The notes: a model not told the origin generated them from the sequence alone. A stretch of 64,000 nt of DNA from Acidobacteriota bacterium (GCA_018268935.1 JAFDVS010000026.1:1-64000), one strand, 5' to 3'; numbered from the stretch's first letter, positions 1-9,184 are shown. Numbers and translations: made by a program.

Positions 1-978
1 GGCGTCGGCATGGACGTGGTGAAGTCCACGGTGAGCAAGCTGAAAGGCACTTTGTCGGTAGCCAGCGAGCGCGGCAAAGGCACTGTGTTTACGATCCGCC
101 TGCCTATGACGCTGGCTCTGACCCGCGTCGTTCTGGTAAAGACCGGCGTCGAAACCTATGCAATCCCGCTGTCGGCGATTTCGCAGGTGTTGCGTATTGA
201 ACCGGAACAATTGGAACGCGTTGGCCGCAAGCCGGTGCTTCGATTGGGCGGCAAGATTCTCCCCACGATGCACCTGGCTGAAGTGATCGGGCAGCAACTG
301 CCACCTGATGCGAACCTCACTCGTTTGAAAGCGGTGGTTCTGAACATCGGTGAGCAGCGGCTGGCCCTGCTGGTGGATCAAGTGCTGGAAGCGCGAGAGG
401 TCGTGGTAAAGAACCTCGGCACGATGCTCGGCCGAGTACACGCGGTAACCGGCGCCACCATCATGGGTGATGGCGCGGTGGTGCTGATTCTCAATCCCAA
501 CGACATGCTGCACCAGCAGCACGCCGTCGTACCGCAAGTGCGCTTGAGGACGCCGTCTCCGACAGCGAACAAGCCGACGAAGGAGACCTTCGAAGTGCTG
601 ATTGTGGACGACTCGCCCAGCGTCCGCCGCGTGCTGACCAACCTGATTCGCAACTCCGGATGGAACCCGCATCAGGCCAAGGACGGCATGGACGCGTTGG
701 AAATGATTCACTCCGGAGCGGTACGGCCTGATGTACTGCTGCTCGATATTGAAATGCCGCGCATGGATGGATATGAATTGACGGCTGCATTACGGAACAT
801 GCCGCATCATAGGGAAACGCCGATCGTCATGCTGACATCCCGTGCCGGGGAGAAGCATCGAAAGAAAGCGTTTGAACTGGGCGCAACCGATTACATGGTG
901 AAACCCTATCAGGACGATGAACTGGTGGCGACCGTACGGCGAGTGGTGGCGCAGACTCGTGGATTGGTGCGGCGATGA
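1..978 (+). CDS. cheA: CheA-type histidine kinase with C-terminal receiver domain (3' part)
   Basis: The gene starts before the window; the frame is open from base 1. The first residues (GVGMDVV) match the G2 ATP-lid motif of CheA ATPase domains. A CheW-like domain follows at about residues 30-165 of the visible part, then a receiver domain at about 196-318 with the acidic pair in LIVDDS, the phospho-acceptor Asp in LLLDIEMPRMDG and the conserved Lys in MVKPY. This is the layout of CheA-REC hybrids, which phosphorylate their own receiver and partner regulators in chemosensory or type IV pilus pathways. The stop TGA overlaps the next ATG (ATGA), so the next CheW gene is probably translationally coupled. 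The Hpt domain is outside the window. Confidence 0.93.
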   Translation, partial: GVGMDVVKSTVSKLKGTLSVASERGKGTVFTIRLPMTLALTRVVLVKTGVETYAIPLSAISQVLRIEPEQLERVGRKPVLRLGGKILPTMHLAEVIGQQLPPDANLTRLKAVVLNIGEQRLALLVDQVLEAREVVVKNLGTMLGRVHAVTGATIMGDGAVVLILNPNDMLHQQHAVVPQVRLRTPSPTANKPTKETFEVLIVDDSPSVRRVLTNLIRNSGWNPHQAKDGMDALEMIHSGAVRPDVLLLDIEMPRMDGYELTAALRNMPHHRETPIVMLTSRAGEKHRKKAFELGATDYMVKPYQDDELVATVRRVVAQTRGLVRR

Positions 979-2018
979 AGAGCGGAATGAGCAATCAGCG
1001 GCTGGTGCGCTGCACGGTGGGAAGCGAGACTTTCTTCCTAGACAGCGACTGGCTGGATAGCATCCAGGTCATTGAAAACCTCTACCCCAGCCGAAGCGCG
1101 GATGGGTCGATTGGGTGGATTCGCCGCTTCGACGAGAAGGTCCCGGTGTTTCGTCTCGCCGATCAGATTTACGGGAACAGAGCCACCGCGGCGCGAACGG
1201 GTGTGATCATCGTGTTGCGGCGCAGCGAGAAGTTGTGGGCGATCGTAGTGGACAAGGTAGCGGCTGCCGGTGATATTTCGGCGGAGCGCATCTATCCGTT
1301 GCCCTCGATTGTCGGCGCTGATGCGGGCGGGCTGTTCTCCTCGGCGATTGTGGACGAAGAAGGAATCGTGCTGCATCTCGCGGCGGAACGCCTGTTACCG
1401 GGTCAGGGATCCGGAGCGGATGCCCGGAAGCCCGCGCCTGTCGCCAGCGGGGGCGTTTTTAGCCGGGTACGCGCGTCGATCGCCCGCTCCGCGAACGTTC
1501 CCGTTCCGGTGCAGAGCATCAGCGGGGAACCGGTGGCGGGGCTCCAGTTGATTACGTTCTCGCTTATGCACGAGGACGCACCTGCACAGCCGGTGCGCTT
1601 TGCGGTGACAGCGTCGCAAGCGTTGGAGATTGCCAGTGGGTTGCCGATTACACAGGTGCCACATGCTCCGGCGTTCCTGGCGGGTTTGGCGAAATGGCGC
1701 TCGATGCCGGTACCGGTTGTGGATTTGGCTTCGTGGTTAGGATTGCCCCCTGCACCCTTTACGCTTGGGTCACGCTTGCTGATATGCCGGGGGACAACGG
1801 GGCGCAGCCAGCGCGACGCCGGGCTGCTTGCCGTGAGCGGAGTGGACGACATCCGAAAGCTCGACCTGCCGATCGAATACAAGCCCTGGCCGGAAAAAGT
1901 GAAATGGAACTCGTCACTGGCCTTGGGGATCTATCGCACGGAACGGACGATGCTGGTGGTTCCGGATCTGGATGCGGTTCTGAGCTTCCAAAGCGCGACG
2001 CCGGCCTACGCGATGTAA
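975..2018 (+). CDS. Chemosensory protein with two CheW-like domains
   Basis: 347 residues. The N-terminal half (about 5-140) has the CheW pattern: a self-contained beta fold with RFDEKVPVFRLADQIYG resembling the segment around the CheW core. A second, more divergent CheW-like half lies at about 185-335 (VPVVDLASWLGLP). No signal peptide or membrane segment is seen. The ATG overlaps the stop of the upstream CheA-REC gene by four bases, so it is part of that operon. Its likely role is to scaffold receptor/CheA arrays or to bind a receptor subset. CheW gene names are not assigned because the double-domain form is atypical. The next gene is convergent and begins at once after the stop. Confidence 0.8.
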   Translation: MKSGMSNQRLVRCTVGSETFFLDSDWLDSIQVIENLYPSRSADGSIGWIRRFDEKVPVFRLADQIYGNRATAARTGVIIVLRRSEKLWAIVVDKVAAAGDISAERIYPLPSIVGADAGGLFSSAIVDEEGIVLHLAAERLLPGQGSGADARKPAPVASGGVFSRVRASIARSANVPVPVQSISGEPVAGLQLITFSLMHEDAPAQPVRFAVTASQALEIASGLPITQVPHAPAFLAGLAKWRSMPVPVVDLASWLGLPPAPFTLGSRLLICRGTTGRSQRDAGLLAVSGVDDIRKLDLPIEYKPWPEKVKWNSSLALGIYRTERTMLVVPDLDAVLSFQSATPAYAM

Positions 2019-2288
2019 TCAGCCTGCGGTTCGAACTTCGGTACGAATGGCTGCCAACGCCTCTTCCGCGGAAGAAGCCTGCACGACGGCTCGCAATGCT
2101 GCTTCCAGGGTAGCTGGATCGGGAACCGTTTCGAGCAGAGGAAATGCCACGCCCGGGAATCGCAGTTCGAAGACTGTGCGCAGGGCTTTGAGTGTGGCTT
2201 CGGTTCTACCCTCCGTCTTACCCTCGGTCCTGCCCTCGGCTTTCCCATCCTGGTAGAGCCAAGTATCCGTGAACACATCGCTGGACAT
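2019..2288 (-). CDS. C-terminal tail ORF of the Rpn-type gene, in a different frame
   Basis: 89 residues starting MSSDVFTDTWLYQDG and running into the charged repeat GKAEGRTEGKTEGRTEA, typical of Rpn-family C termini. It opens with ATG at 2288 inside the upstream gene, with AGAGGA about six bases before it, a credible ribosome binding site. It could be the displaced end of a single frameshifted gene, or a separately translated small protein. Some Rpn genes are known to make a short C-terminal protein from an internal start that inhibits the full-length nuclease; in those described cases the start is in frame, unlike here. The sequence alone cannot decide between the two readings. Confidence 0.5.
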   Translation of the reverse strand: MSSDVFTDTWLYQDGKAEGRTEGKTEGRTEATLKALRTVFELRFPGVAFPLLETVPDPATLEAALRAVVQASSAEEALAAIRTEVRTAG

Positions 2289-2928
2289 CTTGATCCTCTT
2301 GCAGCTTCTTCAGGAATCTCCGGATCTCATCCTTATCGTATCGGAGCGCAGCGAGGGCAGCAAGATTGCTGACCATCGCTTCCACCGGAAATGGCGGGTG
2401 ACCCTGCCTCTCCGCCAGTTTCTCGATGGCAAGGGTGGCCTCTGCAAACTTCGCCTCGCCTCCTTTGAGCAGGGGGACCCAGGGCAGCAATGGTTCGCAC
2501 CCAGGTTCAAAAGCAATTCCAGGATCAATTTCCCAGAGCTTCACCACGTGGTATGGAGCCTCGATGCGGAAGCCATCGTCCTCGGCATAGACAATCCTGG
2601 CGGGAAGGCTGCGCGGAGCATACTTCTCCGACATCAACACCAAGTAGCTCGACACCGGCAACTTGTACTTTTCCTTCATCAGGAACCGGTACAGCGCCAA
2701 TCGTGGCACGCGGCTGGCATGCCATCCTGTGATGGCTTCAAAATGCACCATCCGCTCGTCACCGATGTGGTAGACGTGGTCCACCTGCACGGCATCGAGA
2801 TGCAACTCACGCAGAATGTCGATGGGTTCGGGGCTGCAACCTGGCTCGACGATGCCCAACAGGCGAAGCAGCAAGTGCGGAAACTCTTCGGCGAGAAGTT
2901 TGAACCGCCCGTCGTAAGGCGTCTTCAT
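2218..2928 (-). CDS. Rpn/PD-(D/E)XK nuclease-family protein, frame-disrupted at its C terminus
   Basis: The first about 215 residues look like the Rpn (recombination-promoting nuclease, transposase_31-like) family: an early FKLLAEEFPHLLLRLLG segment, then VDHVY and VHFEAIT resembling the Asp and Glu-X-X core of PD-(D/E)XK enzymes. The family normally ends in a charged repeat tail rich in EGRxEG. In this frame the reading continues instead into RCVHGYLALPGW and stops, while the expected tail (GKAEGRTEGKTEGRTEA) is in the other frame from 2288 downward. The frames cross near 2285-2295. The sequence therefore shows either a frameshift (pseudogene or assembly error) or two overlapping products. 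Family assignment is by pattern only. Confidence 0.6.
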   Translation of the reverse strand: MKTPYDGRFKLLAEEFPHLLLRLLGIVEPGCSPEPIDILRELHLDAVQVDHVYHIGDERMVHFEAITGWHASRVPRLALYRFLMKEKYKLPVSSYLVLMSEKYAPRSLPARIVYAEDDGFRIEAPYHVVKLWEIDPGIAFEPGCEPLLPWVPLLKGGEAKFAEATLAIEKLAERQGHPPFPVEAMVSNLAALAALRYDKDEIRRFLKKLQEDQDVQRCVHGYLALPGWESRGQDRG

Positions 2929-2954
2929 CCCTCGACGCTCATTCTAGCGCGACG

Positions 2955-5051
2955 CTACATCTTCAAAGCGTCGCGCAGGAATAGAATTGTGTCGGTGTAC
3001 TCTTCAATCAACTTGCTCGCGGGCTTCCCTGCGCCGTGACCCGCACTGGGTTCGATGCGAATAAGAATCGGAGCTTTGCCTTCCTGGGCATATTGCATCT
3101 GGGCGGCGTATTTGAAGCTGTGCGAAGGCACAACGCGGTCATCGTGATCGGCGGTCATGATCATCACCGGCGGGTAGACTGTACCACGTTTGGCGTTCTG
3201 CAGCGGTGAATATTTGAGCAGGGTTTCGAACTCCCGCGGCTTGTCCGGCGACCCGTAATCGCTCGTCCAGGCGCGGCCAATAGTGAACTTGTGGAAGCGC
3301 AGCATGTCCATCACGCCGACGTGCGGAATGGCGGCACCGAACAGATCCGGGCGCTGATTGAGCACGGCCCCCACGAGCAGGCCACCGTTGCTGCCGCCTT
3401 CGATCGCGATCTTCGTTTTATTGGTGTACTTGTTGGCGATGAGCCACTCCGCAGCGGCAATGAAATCGTCGAACACGTTCTGCTTCTTGTCGAGCATCCC
3501 AGCGCGGTGCCAGTCTTCTCCGTACTCGCTGCCACCACGCAGATTGGCCACTGCCAGCACACCGCCCTGTTCCAGCCAGGTGAGCATGTACACACTGAAT
3601 GCCGGCCTCACTGCAACACTGAACCCGCCGTAGCCGTAGAGCAAGGTTGGATTCTGGCCATTGGCACGCAGGCCCTTTCGATAGGTGAGGAACATCGGAA
3701 TCTTGGTGCCGTCTTTACTGGGATAGAACACCTGCTTCGTTTCGTAGGCGGATGGATCGAAGGCCAGCTTTGTGGTGAAGAATGGCGTGCTCGCGCCGGC
3801 GTTGAGGTTGTATCTGTAGATCGCCGGGGGGTTCATGTATCCGGTGAAAACGAAGAATTGCTCGGTTTCATCCTGCTTGCCCGGTGACCATCCTACCTGC
3901 CCCATTCCTGGCAATTTCACTTCGCCCAAGTGCTTTCCGTCGAGACTGATCATGCGGACCACCGACTTCACGTCGCTCATGTAACCGCAAAAGAGGCGGT
4001 TCGCGCTCCACACCACGCTTTCCAGGGGATCTTTCGATTCCGGAACAATTTCCTTCCACTTGGATTCGGCAGGCTGGTTGAGATCGATGGCGACAATACG
4101 TCCCCGGGGCGCTTTGTGGGTTGTATGGAAGTACACCACGCTGCCACGGCTGCCCACCATTGAGAAGGACCCAGTGAACTCTTTCACGATCTCAGTGACC
4201 TTTCCGTTGGCGCGCAAATCCATCACGTAGATCAGATTCTCCACACGTGTGCCGTGTTCCACATTGAGGACCAGCCGCTGCCCGTCCTCAGTGACTTTAC
4301 CGCCAAACGCCCATTCCTTCTGGTCAGGACGTTCATAGATCACCTTGTCTTCGCTCTGCCGGGTGCCGAGACGGTGATAGTAGAGCTTGTTGTAGTAATT
4401 CTCCTGAACCAGCGCGGCGCCTTCCTCCGGCTTCGGATAGGTGCTGTAGTAAAAGCCCGCGTGATCGGGGCTCCATTCCGGAGTGCTGAACTTTACCCAT
4501 TCGAGCTTCTCGCCTGTATCTTTGCCGGAGGCGACATCGCGCACGAACCATTCCTGCCAATCCGAGCCCGCCTTGGCGATTCCATAGGTGAGGTATTTGC
4601 CGTCTCCACTCGGAGCCCAGGTGGACACAGCAGCCGTGCCATCCTTGGTCAGCGTGTTCGGATTGAGCAACTCACGAGGCTGTCCGCCGGGATCCTGGAC
4701 ATAGAGGACGGGCTGATTCTGGCCGCCATCCTGCCGGAGGAAGAACAGCCGGCCGCCACGCTTGAGAATACCGACGCCCGTAGTACGGGAGAAGTTCATG
4801 AGCTCGGCGATGCGTGTACGCAAGGCATCGCGTCCAGGGATCCTGTCCAGGTGCGCGCGAGCGTATTTGTTTTGCTCGGCAATCCATGCCTTCGTTTCCG
4901 CGGAATCAACGTCCTCCAGCCAGCGGTACGGATCGGGGATGTTTTTCCCGTGCAGTACGTCGACATGGTCTGTTCGTTTCGTTTCCGGCGGTGCGGCGAC
5001 CATGGCAACAGCGCCAAAGCAGACAAATAGCAGCAACATTCCAAGGCCCAT
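2955..5051 (-). CDS. Prolyl oligopeptidase, S9A family, secreted
   Basis: 698 residues from ATG 5051, the usual length for the family. A hydrophobic N terminus (MLLLFVCFGAVAMVAA) indicates export. The N-terminal segment TDHVDVLHGKNIPDPYRWLED is the standard opening of S9A enzymes, followed by the seven-bladed propeller and the alpha/beta-hydrolase domain. The catalytic triad is visible: Ser in GGSNGG, Asp in DHDDRVVP and His in SAGHGAG. It should cleave short peptides after proline in the periplasm or outside the cell. A longer reading to 5669 is open but would run antisense through the next gene and lacks family similarity. It is divergent from the aas-like gene with 45 bases between the starts. 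Confidence 0.92.
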   Translation of the reverse strand: MGLGMLLLFVCFGAVAMVAAPPETKRTDHVDVLHGKNIPDPYRWLEDVDSAETKAWIAEQNKYARAHLDRIPGRDALRTRIAELMNFSRTTGVGILKRGGRLFFLRQDGGQNQPVLYVQDPGGQPRELLNPNTLTKDGTAAVSTWAPSGDGKYLTYGIAKAGSDWQEWFVRDVASGKDTGEKLEWVKFSTPEWSPDHAGFYYSTYPKPEEGAALVQENYYNKLYYHRLGTRQSEDKVIYERPDQKEWAFGGKVTEDGQRLVLNVEHGTRVENLIYVMDLRANGKVTEIVKEFTGSFSMVGSRGSVVYFHTTHKAPRGRIVAIDLNQPAESKWKEIVPESKDPLESVVWSANRLFCGYMSDVKSVVRMISLDGKHLGEVKLPGMGQVGWSPGKQDETEQFFVFTGYMNPPAIYRYNLNAGASTPFFTTKLAFDPSAYETKQVFYPSKDGTKIPMFLTYRKGLRANGQNPTLLYGYGGFSVAVRPAFSVYMLTWLEQGGVLAVANLRGGSEYGEDWHRAGMLDKKQNVFDDFIAAAEWLIANKYTNKTKIAIEGGSNGGLLVGAVLNQRPDLFGAAIPHVGVMDMLRFHKFTIGRAWTSDYGSPDKPREFETLLKYSPLQNAKRGTVYPPVMIMTADHDDRVVPSHSFKYAAQMQYAQEGKAPILIRIEPSAGHGAGKPASKLIEEYTDTILFLRDALKM

Positions 5052-5096
5052 AGGGCCTATTCTCCCAGACTGCGGTAAAATTCGGGCACTGGGTTC

Positions 5097-7238
5097 ATGA
5101 TTCAATTTCTTGCCCGAATTCTTCTTCGTATCCTGTTCCGGTTGGAAGTGCAAGGGGCTCCCCCTTCCACCAAGCCGGAGCGGTTGCTGGTGGTGCCGAA
5201 TCATCAGGCATTCACTGATGGTCTGCTGGCACAGGCGTTTCTTCCGATACAAGTCACGTGGATCGTCCATTCGCAGATCGTCGCCAAGTGGTATTTCCGT
5301 TTTTTGCTGCGGGGCATTCCTCATCTGGCGGTGGATGCGGCGAACCCGATGAGCATGAAGAAGGTAGTGCACCTTATTGAATCGGGCACGCCGGTGGGCA
5401 TTTTTCCCGAAGGCCGCATTACGCTCACCGGAAGCCTGATGAAGATCTACGAAGGCACGGCTTTTCTGGCTGCGCGCACGGGTGCAACGGTATTGCCTGT
5501 GCGCATCGAAGGGGCCACGCATTCTATTTTTGGCCGCATGAAGCCGCCGTTCCCTATCAAGCTGCGGCCGAAGGTTCGATTGACCTATCTGCCCACAACC
5601 ACGCTCCCCATGCCGGATGCTCCCTCGGCCAAGGTGCGCCGCAAGCTCGCCGGTGAGCATATGCGGCACATCATGCAGAACTCGGTGATGGATGCCCGCC
5701 CGAGGCGAACACTCTACGAATCGCTGCTGGAAGCGATCGAATTGTATGGGCGCTCCGCACCGATCATTGAGGACGTTCGGCCGAAGCTGGACACCTATGG
5801 CGATTTGCTGAAAGGGGCTCTGGCACTTGGCCGGCTCATTTCCCGTTTGGCCGCGGAAGGAGAGTATGTCGGCGTACTGCTTCCCAACGCTGGTCCTGCG
5901 GTTGCCGCACTGTTTGGAATGTTCGCCACGCGGCGCATTCCCGCCATGCTGAATTACACCGCTGGCGTGGACGGAATGCAGAGCGCGATCGACACCGCGC
6001 AGATCAAGACGCTCATCACCTCGCGAGCTTTCCTAGAAAAGGGGAAGCTGACCGATAAGATCGCCCAACTTAAGAACGTGCGCGTGGTGCACCTGGAGGA
6101 TCTGCGATCGCAGTTTGGTCCCGGCGATAAGTTGTGGCTGATGCTTTACGCACTGCGCAATCCGCGATGCCTGGCCAAGCCGGTGAGGCCGGAAGACCCC
6201 GCGATTGTGCTGTTCACCTCGGGTTCTGAAGGAAAGCCGAAGGGCGTAGTGCTCTCCCACGACAATATTCTTTCGAACGTGGACCAGGTCAAGGCGAGCA
6301 TCGAATTTTCCAATCGCGACCGTTTCTTCGTTGCGTTGCCCATGTTTCACAGCTTCGGGCTAACGGCAGGCGTGATTCTGCCGATGGTTTCCGGGGTGCA
6401 GATCTTCCTCTATCCCAGCCCGCTGCATTACCGGATTATTCCGGAGTTGACGTACGATCGCGACTGCACCGTGCTCTTCGGAACACCAACGTTCCTGAAG
6501 TATTACGCTCGCTTCGCCCATAACTACGATTTCTACCGGGTCCGCTACGTCGTCGCCGGAGCCGAAAAGCTCTCCGATGAAGTGCGGCAAATCTACATGG
6601 ATCGCTTCGGGTTGCGCATCCTGGAAGGCTATGGGGCAACCGAGTGTTCACCCATCATCGCCTGTAACAGCCCGATGGCTTACCGCGCGGGCACGGTTGG
6701 GCAGCTTGTGCCTCATATGCAGGCTAAGCTCGTGCCGGTTCCTGGCATCGAGAACGGCGGGCGCCTCCATGTGACGGGCCCAAATGTCATGCGCGGCTAC
6801 CTACGGTATGAGAAGCCGGGAGTCATTCAGCCACCGCAATCCGAATTCGGCGCCGGTTGGTATGACACGGGCGATTTGGCCAATTTCGATGAAGAAGGCT
6901 TTCTCCACATTCTGGGCCGGCTGAAGCGCTTTGCCAAAGTCGCCGGTGAGATGGTGTCCCTTGAAGTGGTGGAGCGCATTGCGACTGAGGCGTCTCCGAA
7001 ACATATTCACGCTTCCGTGTCACGCAAGGATCCGAACCGCGGCGAGATCCTCGTGCTCTACAGCGAAGATCGCAATCTGCGGCGTGACATGCTGTCGGAA
7101 GCAGCGCGGCGGCTGGGGGCCCCGGAAGTGGCCGTGCCGCGGAAGATCGAATACATCGACAAGATCCCGAAGCTGGGGACAGGTAAGACAGATTACGTCA
7201 CGCTGAACAGCATGGCGGAAACGATGGTTGAAAAGTAA
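5097..7238 (+). CDS. aas: Bifunctional acyltransferase/acyl-ACP synthetase (Aas-like)
   Basis: 713 residues. The N-terminal PlsC-type domain (about 1-200) has the acyltransferase motifs NHQAFTDG (H-X4-D) and FPEGR, with GSLMKIYEG close to the E. coli Aas sequence. The C-terminal AMP-binding domain (about 215-710) has FTSGSEGKPKGV, GYGATECSP, YDTGD and a late Lys in LGTGKTDY. In E. coli Aas reacylates lysophosphatidylethanolamine taken up across the inner membrane. The stop TAA shares one base with the ATG of the MFS gene (TAATG), so the two are coupled. A -10-like TAAAAT lies at 5074-5079. Assignment is firm at the domain level; lysophospholipid specificity is inferred. Confidence 0.88.
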   Translation: MIQFLARILLRILFRLEVQGAPPSTKPERLLVVPNHQAFTDGLLAQAFLPIQVTWIVHSQIVAKWYFRFLLRGIPHLAVDAANPMSMKKVVHLIESGTPVGIFPEGRITLTGSLMKIYEGTAFLAARTGATVLPVRIEGATHSIFGRMKPPFPIKLRPKVRLTYLPTTTLPMPDAPSAKVRRKLAGEHMRHIMQNSVMDARPRRTLYESLLEAIELYGRSAPIIEDVRPKLDTYGDLLKGALALGRLISRLAAEGEYVGVLLPNAGPAVAALFGMFATRRIPAMLNYTAGVDGMQSAIDTAQIKTLITSRAFLEKGKLTDKIAQLKNVRVVHLEDLRSQFGPGDKLWLMLYALRNPRCLAKPVRPEDPAIVLFTSGSEGKPKGVVLSHDNILSNVDQVKASIEFSNRDRFFVALPMFHSFGLTAGVILPMVSGVQIFLYPSPLHYRIIPELTYDRDCTVLFGTPTFLKYYARFAHNYDFYRVRYVVAGAEKLSDEVRQIYMDRFGLRILEGYGATECSPIIACNSPMAYRAGTVGQLVPHMQAKLVPVPGIENGGRLHVTGPNVMRGYLRYEKPGVIQPPQSEFGAGWYDTGDLANFDEEGFLHILGRLKRFAKVAGEMVSLEVVERIATEASPKHIHASVSRKDPNRGEILVLYSEDRNLRRDMLSEAARRLGAPEVAVPRKIEYIDKIPKLGTGKTDYVTLNSMAETMVEK

Positions 7239-8557
7239 TGGCCGAATATTCCCTTCGCGAACAGCGCGGCTGGTATGTGTACGATTGGGCCAACTCGGCG
7301 TTTTATACGACGGTGGTCACGCTGTTTCTGGGCCCGTACCTGACTTCGCTTGCCAAGAATGCCGCGGATCCCCAGGGGTTTGTGTATCCGCTCGGCATCC
7401 AGGTGGCGGCGCTTTCGTTGTGGCCGTACATGGTCTCGCTGGCGGTGCTGATGCAGGTTTTTGTGCTGCCGCTGTTCGGCGCCATTGCCGATCATTCCCA
7501 CAAGAAGAAGGAGATTCTGGGCATGCTTGCCTTTGTGGGCTCGGCTGCCACGGTGGCCATGTTTGCCCTGGAAGGCACGCGCTACATGCTCGGCTGCGTG
7601 TTGTTCCTGATTGCCAATTCCGCGTTCGGAGCCAGCATCGTTGTTTACAACTCGTTCCTGCCTGAGATTGCGCCGCCCGCTGAGCGTGACAACGTATCGT
7701 CGAAAGGCTGGGGTCTCGGCTACGTGGGGGGAGGCATCCTACTGGTGCTTAACCTTGGGCTCTACTCTAACGCCGAAAGCTTTGGGCTATCGCAAAGCAT
7801 GGCGGTTCGGATCAGCCTGGCCACTGCGGGAATCTGGTGGGCCGGGTTCACCCTATGGCCGATGGCGACGCTCCGGAATCGGATCCCCAACAAGAAGATC
7901 GCCGACGGCGACAATCATTTCACGGCGGCATTCAAACAGCTTGCGGGGACCATCAAAGAGATCTTCACCTTGCCGCAAACGCTCCGCTTCCTGCTCGCCT
8001 ATCTGATTTACAACGACGCGATCCAAACGATCATCACGCTGGCGGCTCAGTTCGGGCAGGAGGAATTGAAACTCCCGGTGGAGTCTCTCACCGTGGCGAT
8101 TCTTATTGCCCAGTTTGTGGGCGTTGTCGGGGCACTGGGATTCAATTGGATCGCGGGGCGGATTGGTAACAAGCAGGCTGTTATGCTGACGCTCGCTACC
8201 TATTGCGTGGTTCTGGTGTATGCCTACGCGTTTGTATCCACTGCCGTCGAGTTCTACATCATGTCCGGTGCCGTGGGTGCGGTGATGGGCGGCAGCCAAG
8301 CGTTGAGCCGCTCTATCTTTTCCTTCATGATCCCCAAGGGCCATGAAGCGGAGTACTTCTCCATCTACGAGATCAGCGATAAAGGCACAAGCTGGCTTGG
8401 GCCTCTCTTCTTCGGTTTGGCGCTTCAGTATACGGGCAACTACCGGATCAGCATTCTGTCGCTGATCGTGTTCTTCATCGCTGGTCTCGCGATCCTTTCT
8501 GCTGTGAACGTGAAGAACGCGGCAATTGAAGCGGGCAATGAACCACCTCTGAAGTAG
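7238..8557 (+). CDS. MFS transporter, UMF1/Atg22-like family
   Basis: 439 residues with about 12 predicted membrane helices. The N terminus WYVYDWANSAFYTTV is the signature of Atg22-like UMF1 transporters (DWANSA). Other MFS marks include the loop ADHSHKKKE after the second helix. The family's bacterial substrates are largely unknown. Its start codon overlaps the stop of the Aas-like gene, so the two are co-translated. In enterobacteria Aas pairs with the MFS lysophospholipid transporter LplT; the equivalent partnership here with a different MFS family is an inference from position. The stop is three bases from the convergent sigma-factor stop. Confidence 0.88.
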   Translation: MAEYSLREQRGWYVYDWANSAFYTTVVTLFLGPYLTSLAKNAADPQGFVYPLGIQVAALSLWPYMVSLAVLMQVFVLPLFGAIADHSHKKKEILGMLAFVGSAATVAMFALEGTRYMLGCVLFLIANSAFGASIVVYNSFLPEIAPPAERDNVSSKGWGLGYVGGGILLVLNLGLYSNAESFGLSQSMAVRISLATAGIWWAGFTLWPMATLRNRIPNKKIADGDNHFTAAFKQLAGTIKEIFTLPQTLRFLLAYLIYNDAIQTIITLAAQFGQEELKLPVESLTVAILIAQFVGVVGALGFNWIAGRIGNKQAVMLTLATYCVVLVYAYAFVSTAVEFYIMSGAVGAVMGGSQALSRSIFSFMIPKGHEAEYFSIYEISDKGTSWLGPLFFGLALQYTGNYRISILSLIVFFIAGLAILSAVNVKNAAIEAGNEPPLK

Positions 8558-8560
8558 AAC

Positions 8561-9121
8561 CTACGGCTTCGATAGCCGCTGGAACAACCATCCCCGCGCG
8601 ACCCGCGTTTTCCGGTCCACAGCGGACTTCGACACCCTGAACAACTCCGCGGTCTCCTCCACGCTGCACCCCAGCAAGTAGCGCGTTTCGAACATGGCCG
8701 CCTGTTCCCCATCCATCTCCGCCAGTTCATCCAACAGCCGGTCGAGGTCAATCATCTCCGGCCCGGCCGCATTGAACCACGCCATTTCCTCGTGCAGCGG
8801 TACGGGCACCTTCAGTGCCCCCCCGCGCTTATCGCGGCGCACTTCGCGGGCGTGATCGATCAAAGCCAGCCGCATGAGCTTCGCGCAGGCGTTATAGAAG
8901 TGGCGCCGGTCCTCATAGTGCGGTTCGCGCTGGGCGATCAGTTTCAGGAACAATTCATTCACCAGCACCGTAGGCTGCCACGTATGCCCGGGACGCTCCC
9001 GGCGGAGCATTCCCGTGGCCAGGTCCCGCAACATTGGATACACTGCGGGCGCCAACCGGTCGAGAGCCGTCCGGTCGCCGGATGCCCATTCGTTGAGCGC
9101 CGCCGTGATCTCCGCGTCCAC
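8561..9121 (-). CDS. ECF RNA polymerase sigma factor, X6-like
   Basis: 186 residues from GTG 9121. Region 2 is visible in TWQPTVLVNELFLKLI and region 4 in YLLGCSVEETAELFRVSKSAVDRK, a helix-turn-helix for -35 recognition. The pattern fits the Sig-70_X6 type often found beside Ser/Thr kinases in Acidobacteriota and Planctomycetes. The start GTG 9121 gives an N terminus (MDAEITAALNEWASGD) like its relatives and is preceded by TACAAT at 9133-9128 with six bases between; no Shine-Dalgarno sequence is seen. Longer readings from 9181 or 9202 would collide with the divergent kinase gene. No anti-sigma gene is adjacent, so control by the neighbouring kinase is plausible. Confidence 0.85.
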   Translation of the reverse strand: MDAEITAALNEWASGDRTALDRLAPAVYPMLRDLATGMLRRERPGHTWQPTVLVNELFLKLIAQREPHYEDRRHFYNACAKLMRLALIDHAREVRRDKRGGALKVPVPLHEEMAWFNAAGPEMIDLDRLLDELAEMDGEQAAMFETRYLLGCSVEETAELFRVSKSAVDRKTRVARGWLFQRLSKP

Positions 9122-9127
9122 CTCCAC

Positions 9128-9133
9128 ATTGTA
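9128..9133 (-). promoter_or_regulatory. Putative -10 element for the ECF sigma gene
   Basis: TACAAT on the minus strand, six bases before GTG 9121. No ribosome binding site is present, which suggests a leaderless transcript. No convincing -35 element is seen. Confidence 0.45.
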
Positions 9134-9178
9134 CGAAGCGCACTGCCGCGATTCTATTCCCAATGGCGCTAATACAGG

Positions 9179-9184
9179 CATAAT
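9179..9184 (+). promoter_or_regulatory. Putative -10 element for the divergent kinase gene
   Basis: CATAAT, one base from the consensus, ends seven bases before ATG 9192. It would place transcription start at or next to the start codon. Confidence 0.4.

Noticed and set aside
5052..5669. Open upstream extension of the prolyl oligopeptidase reading
   Set aside because: It runs antisense through the aas-like gene, has no family similarity, and would bury the signal peptide.
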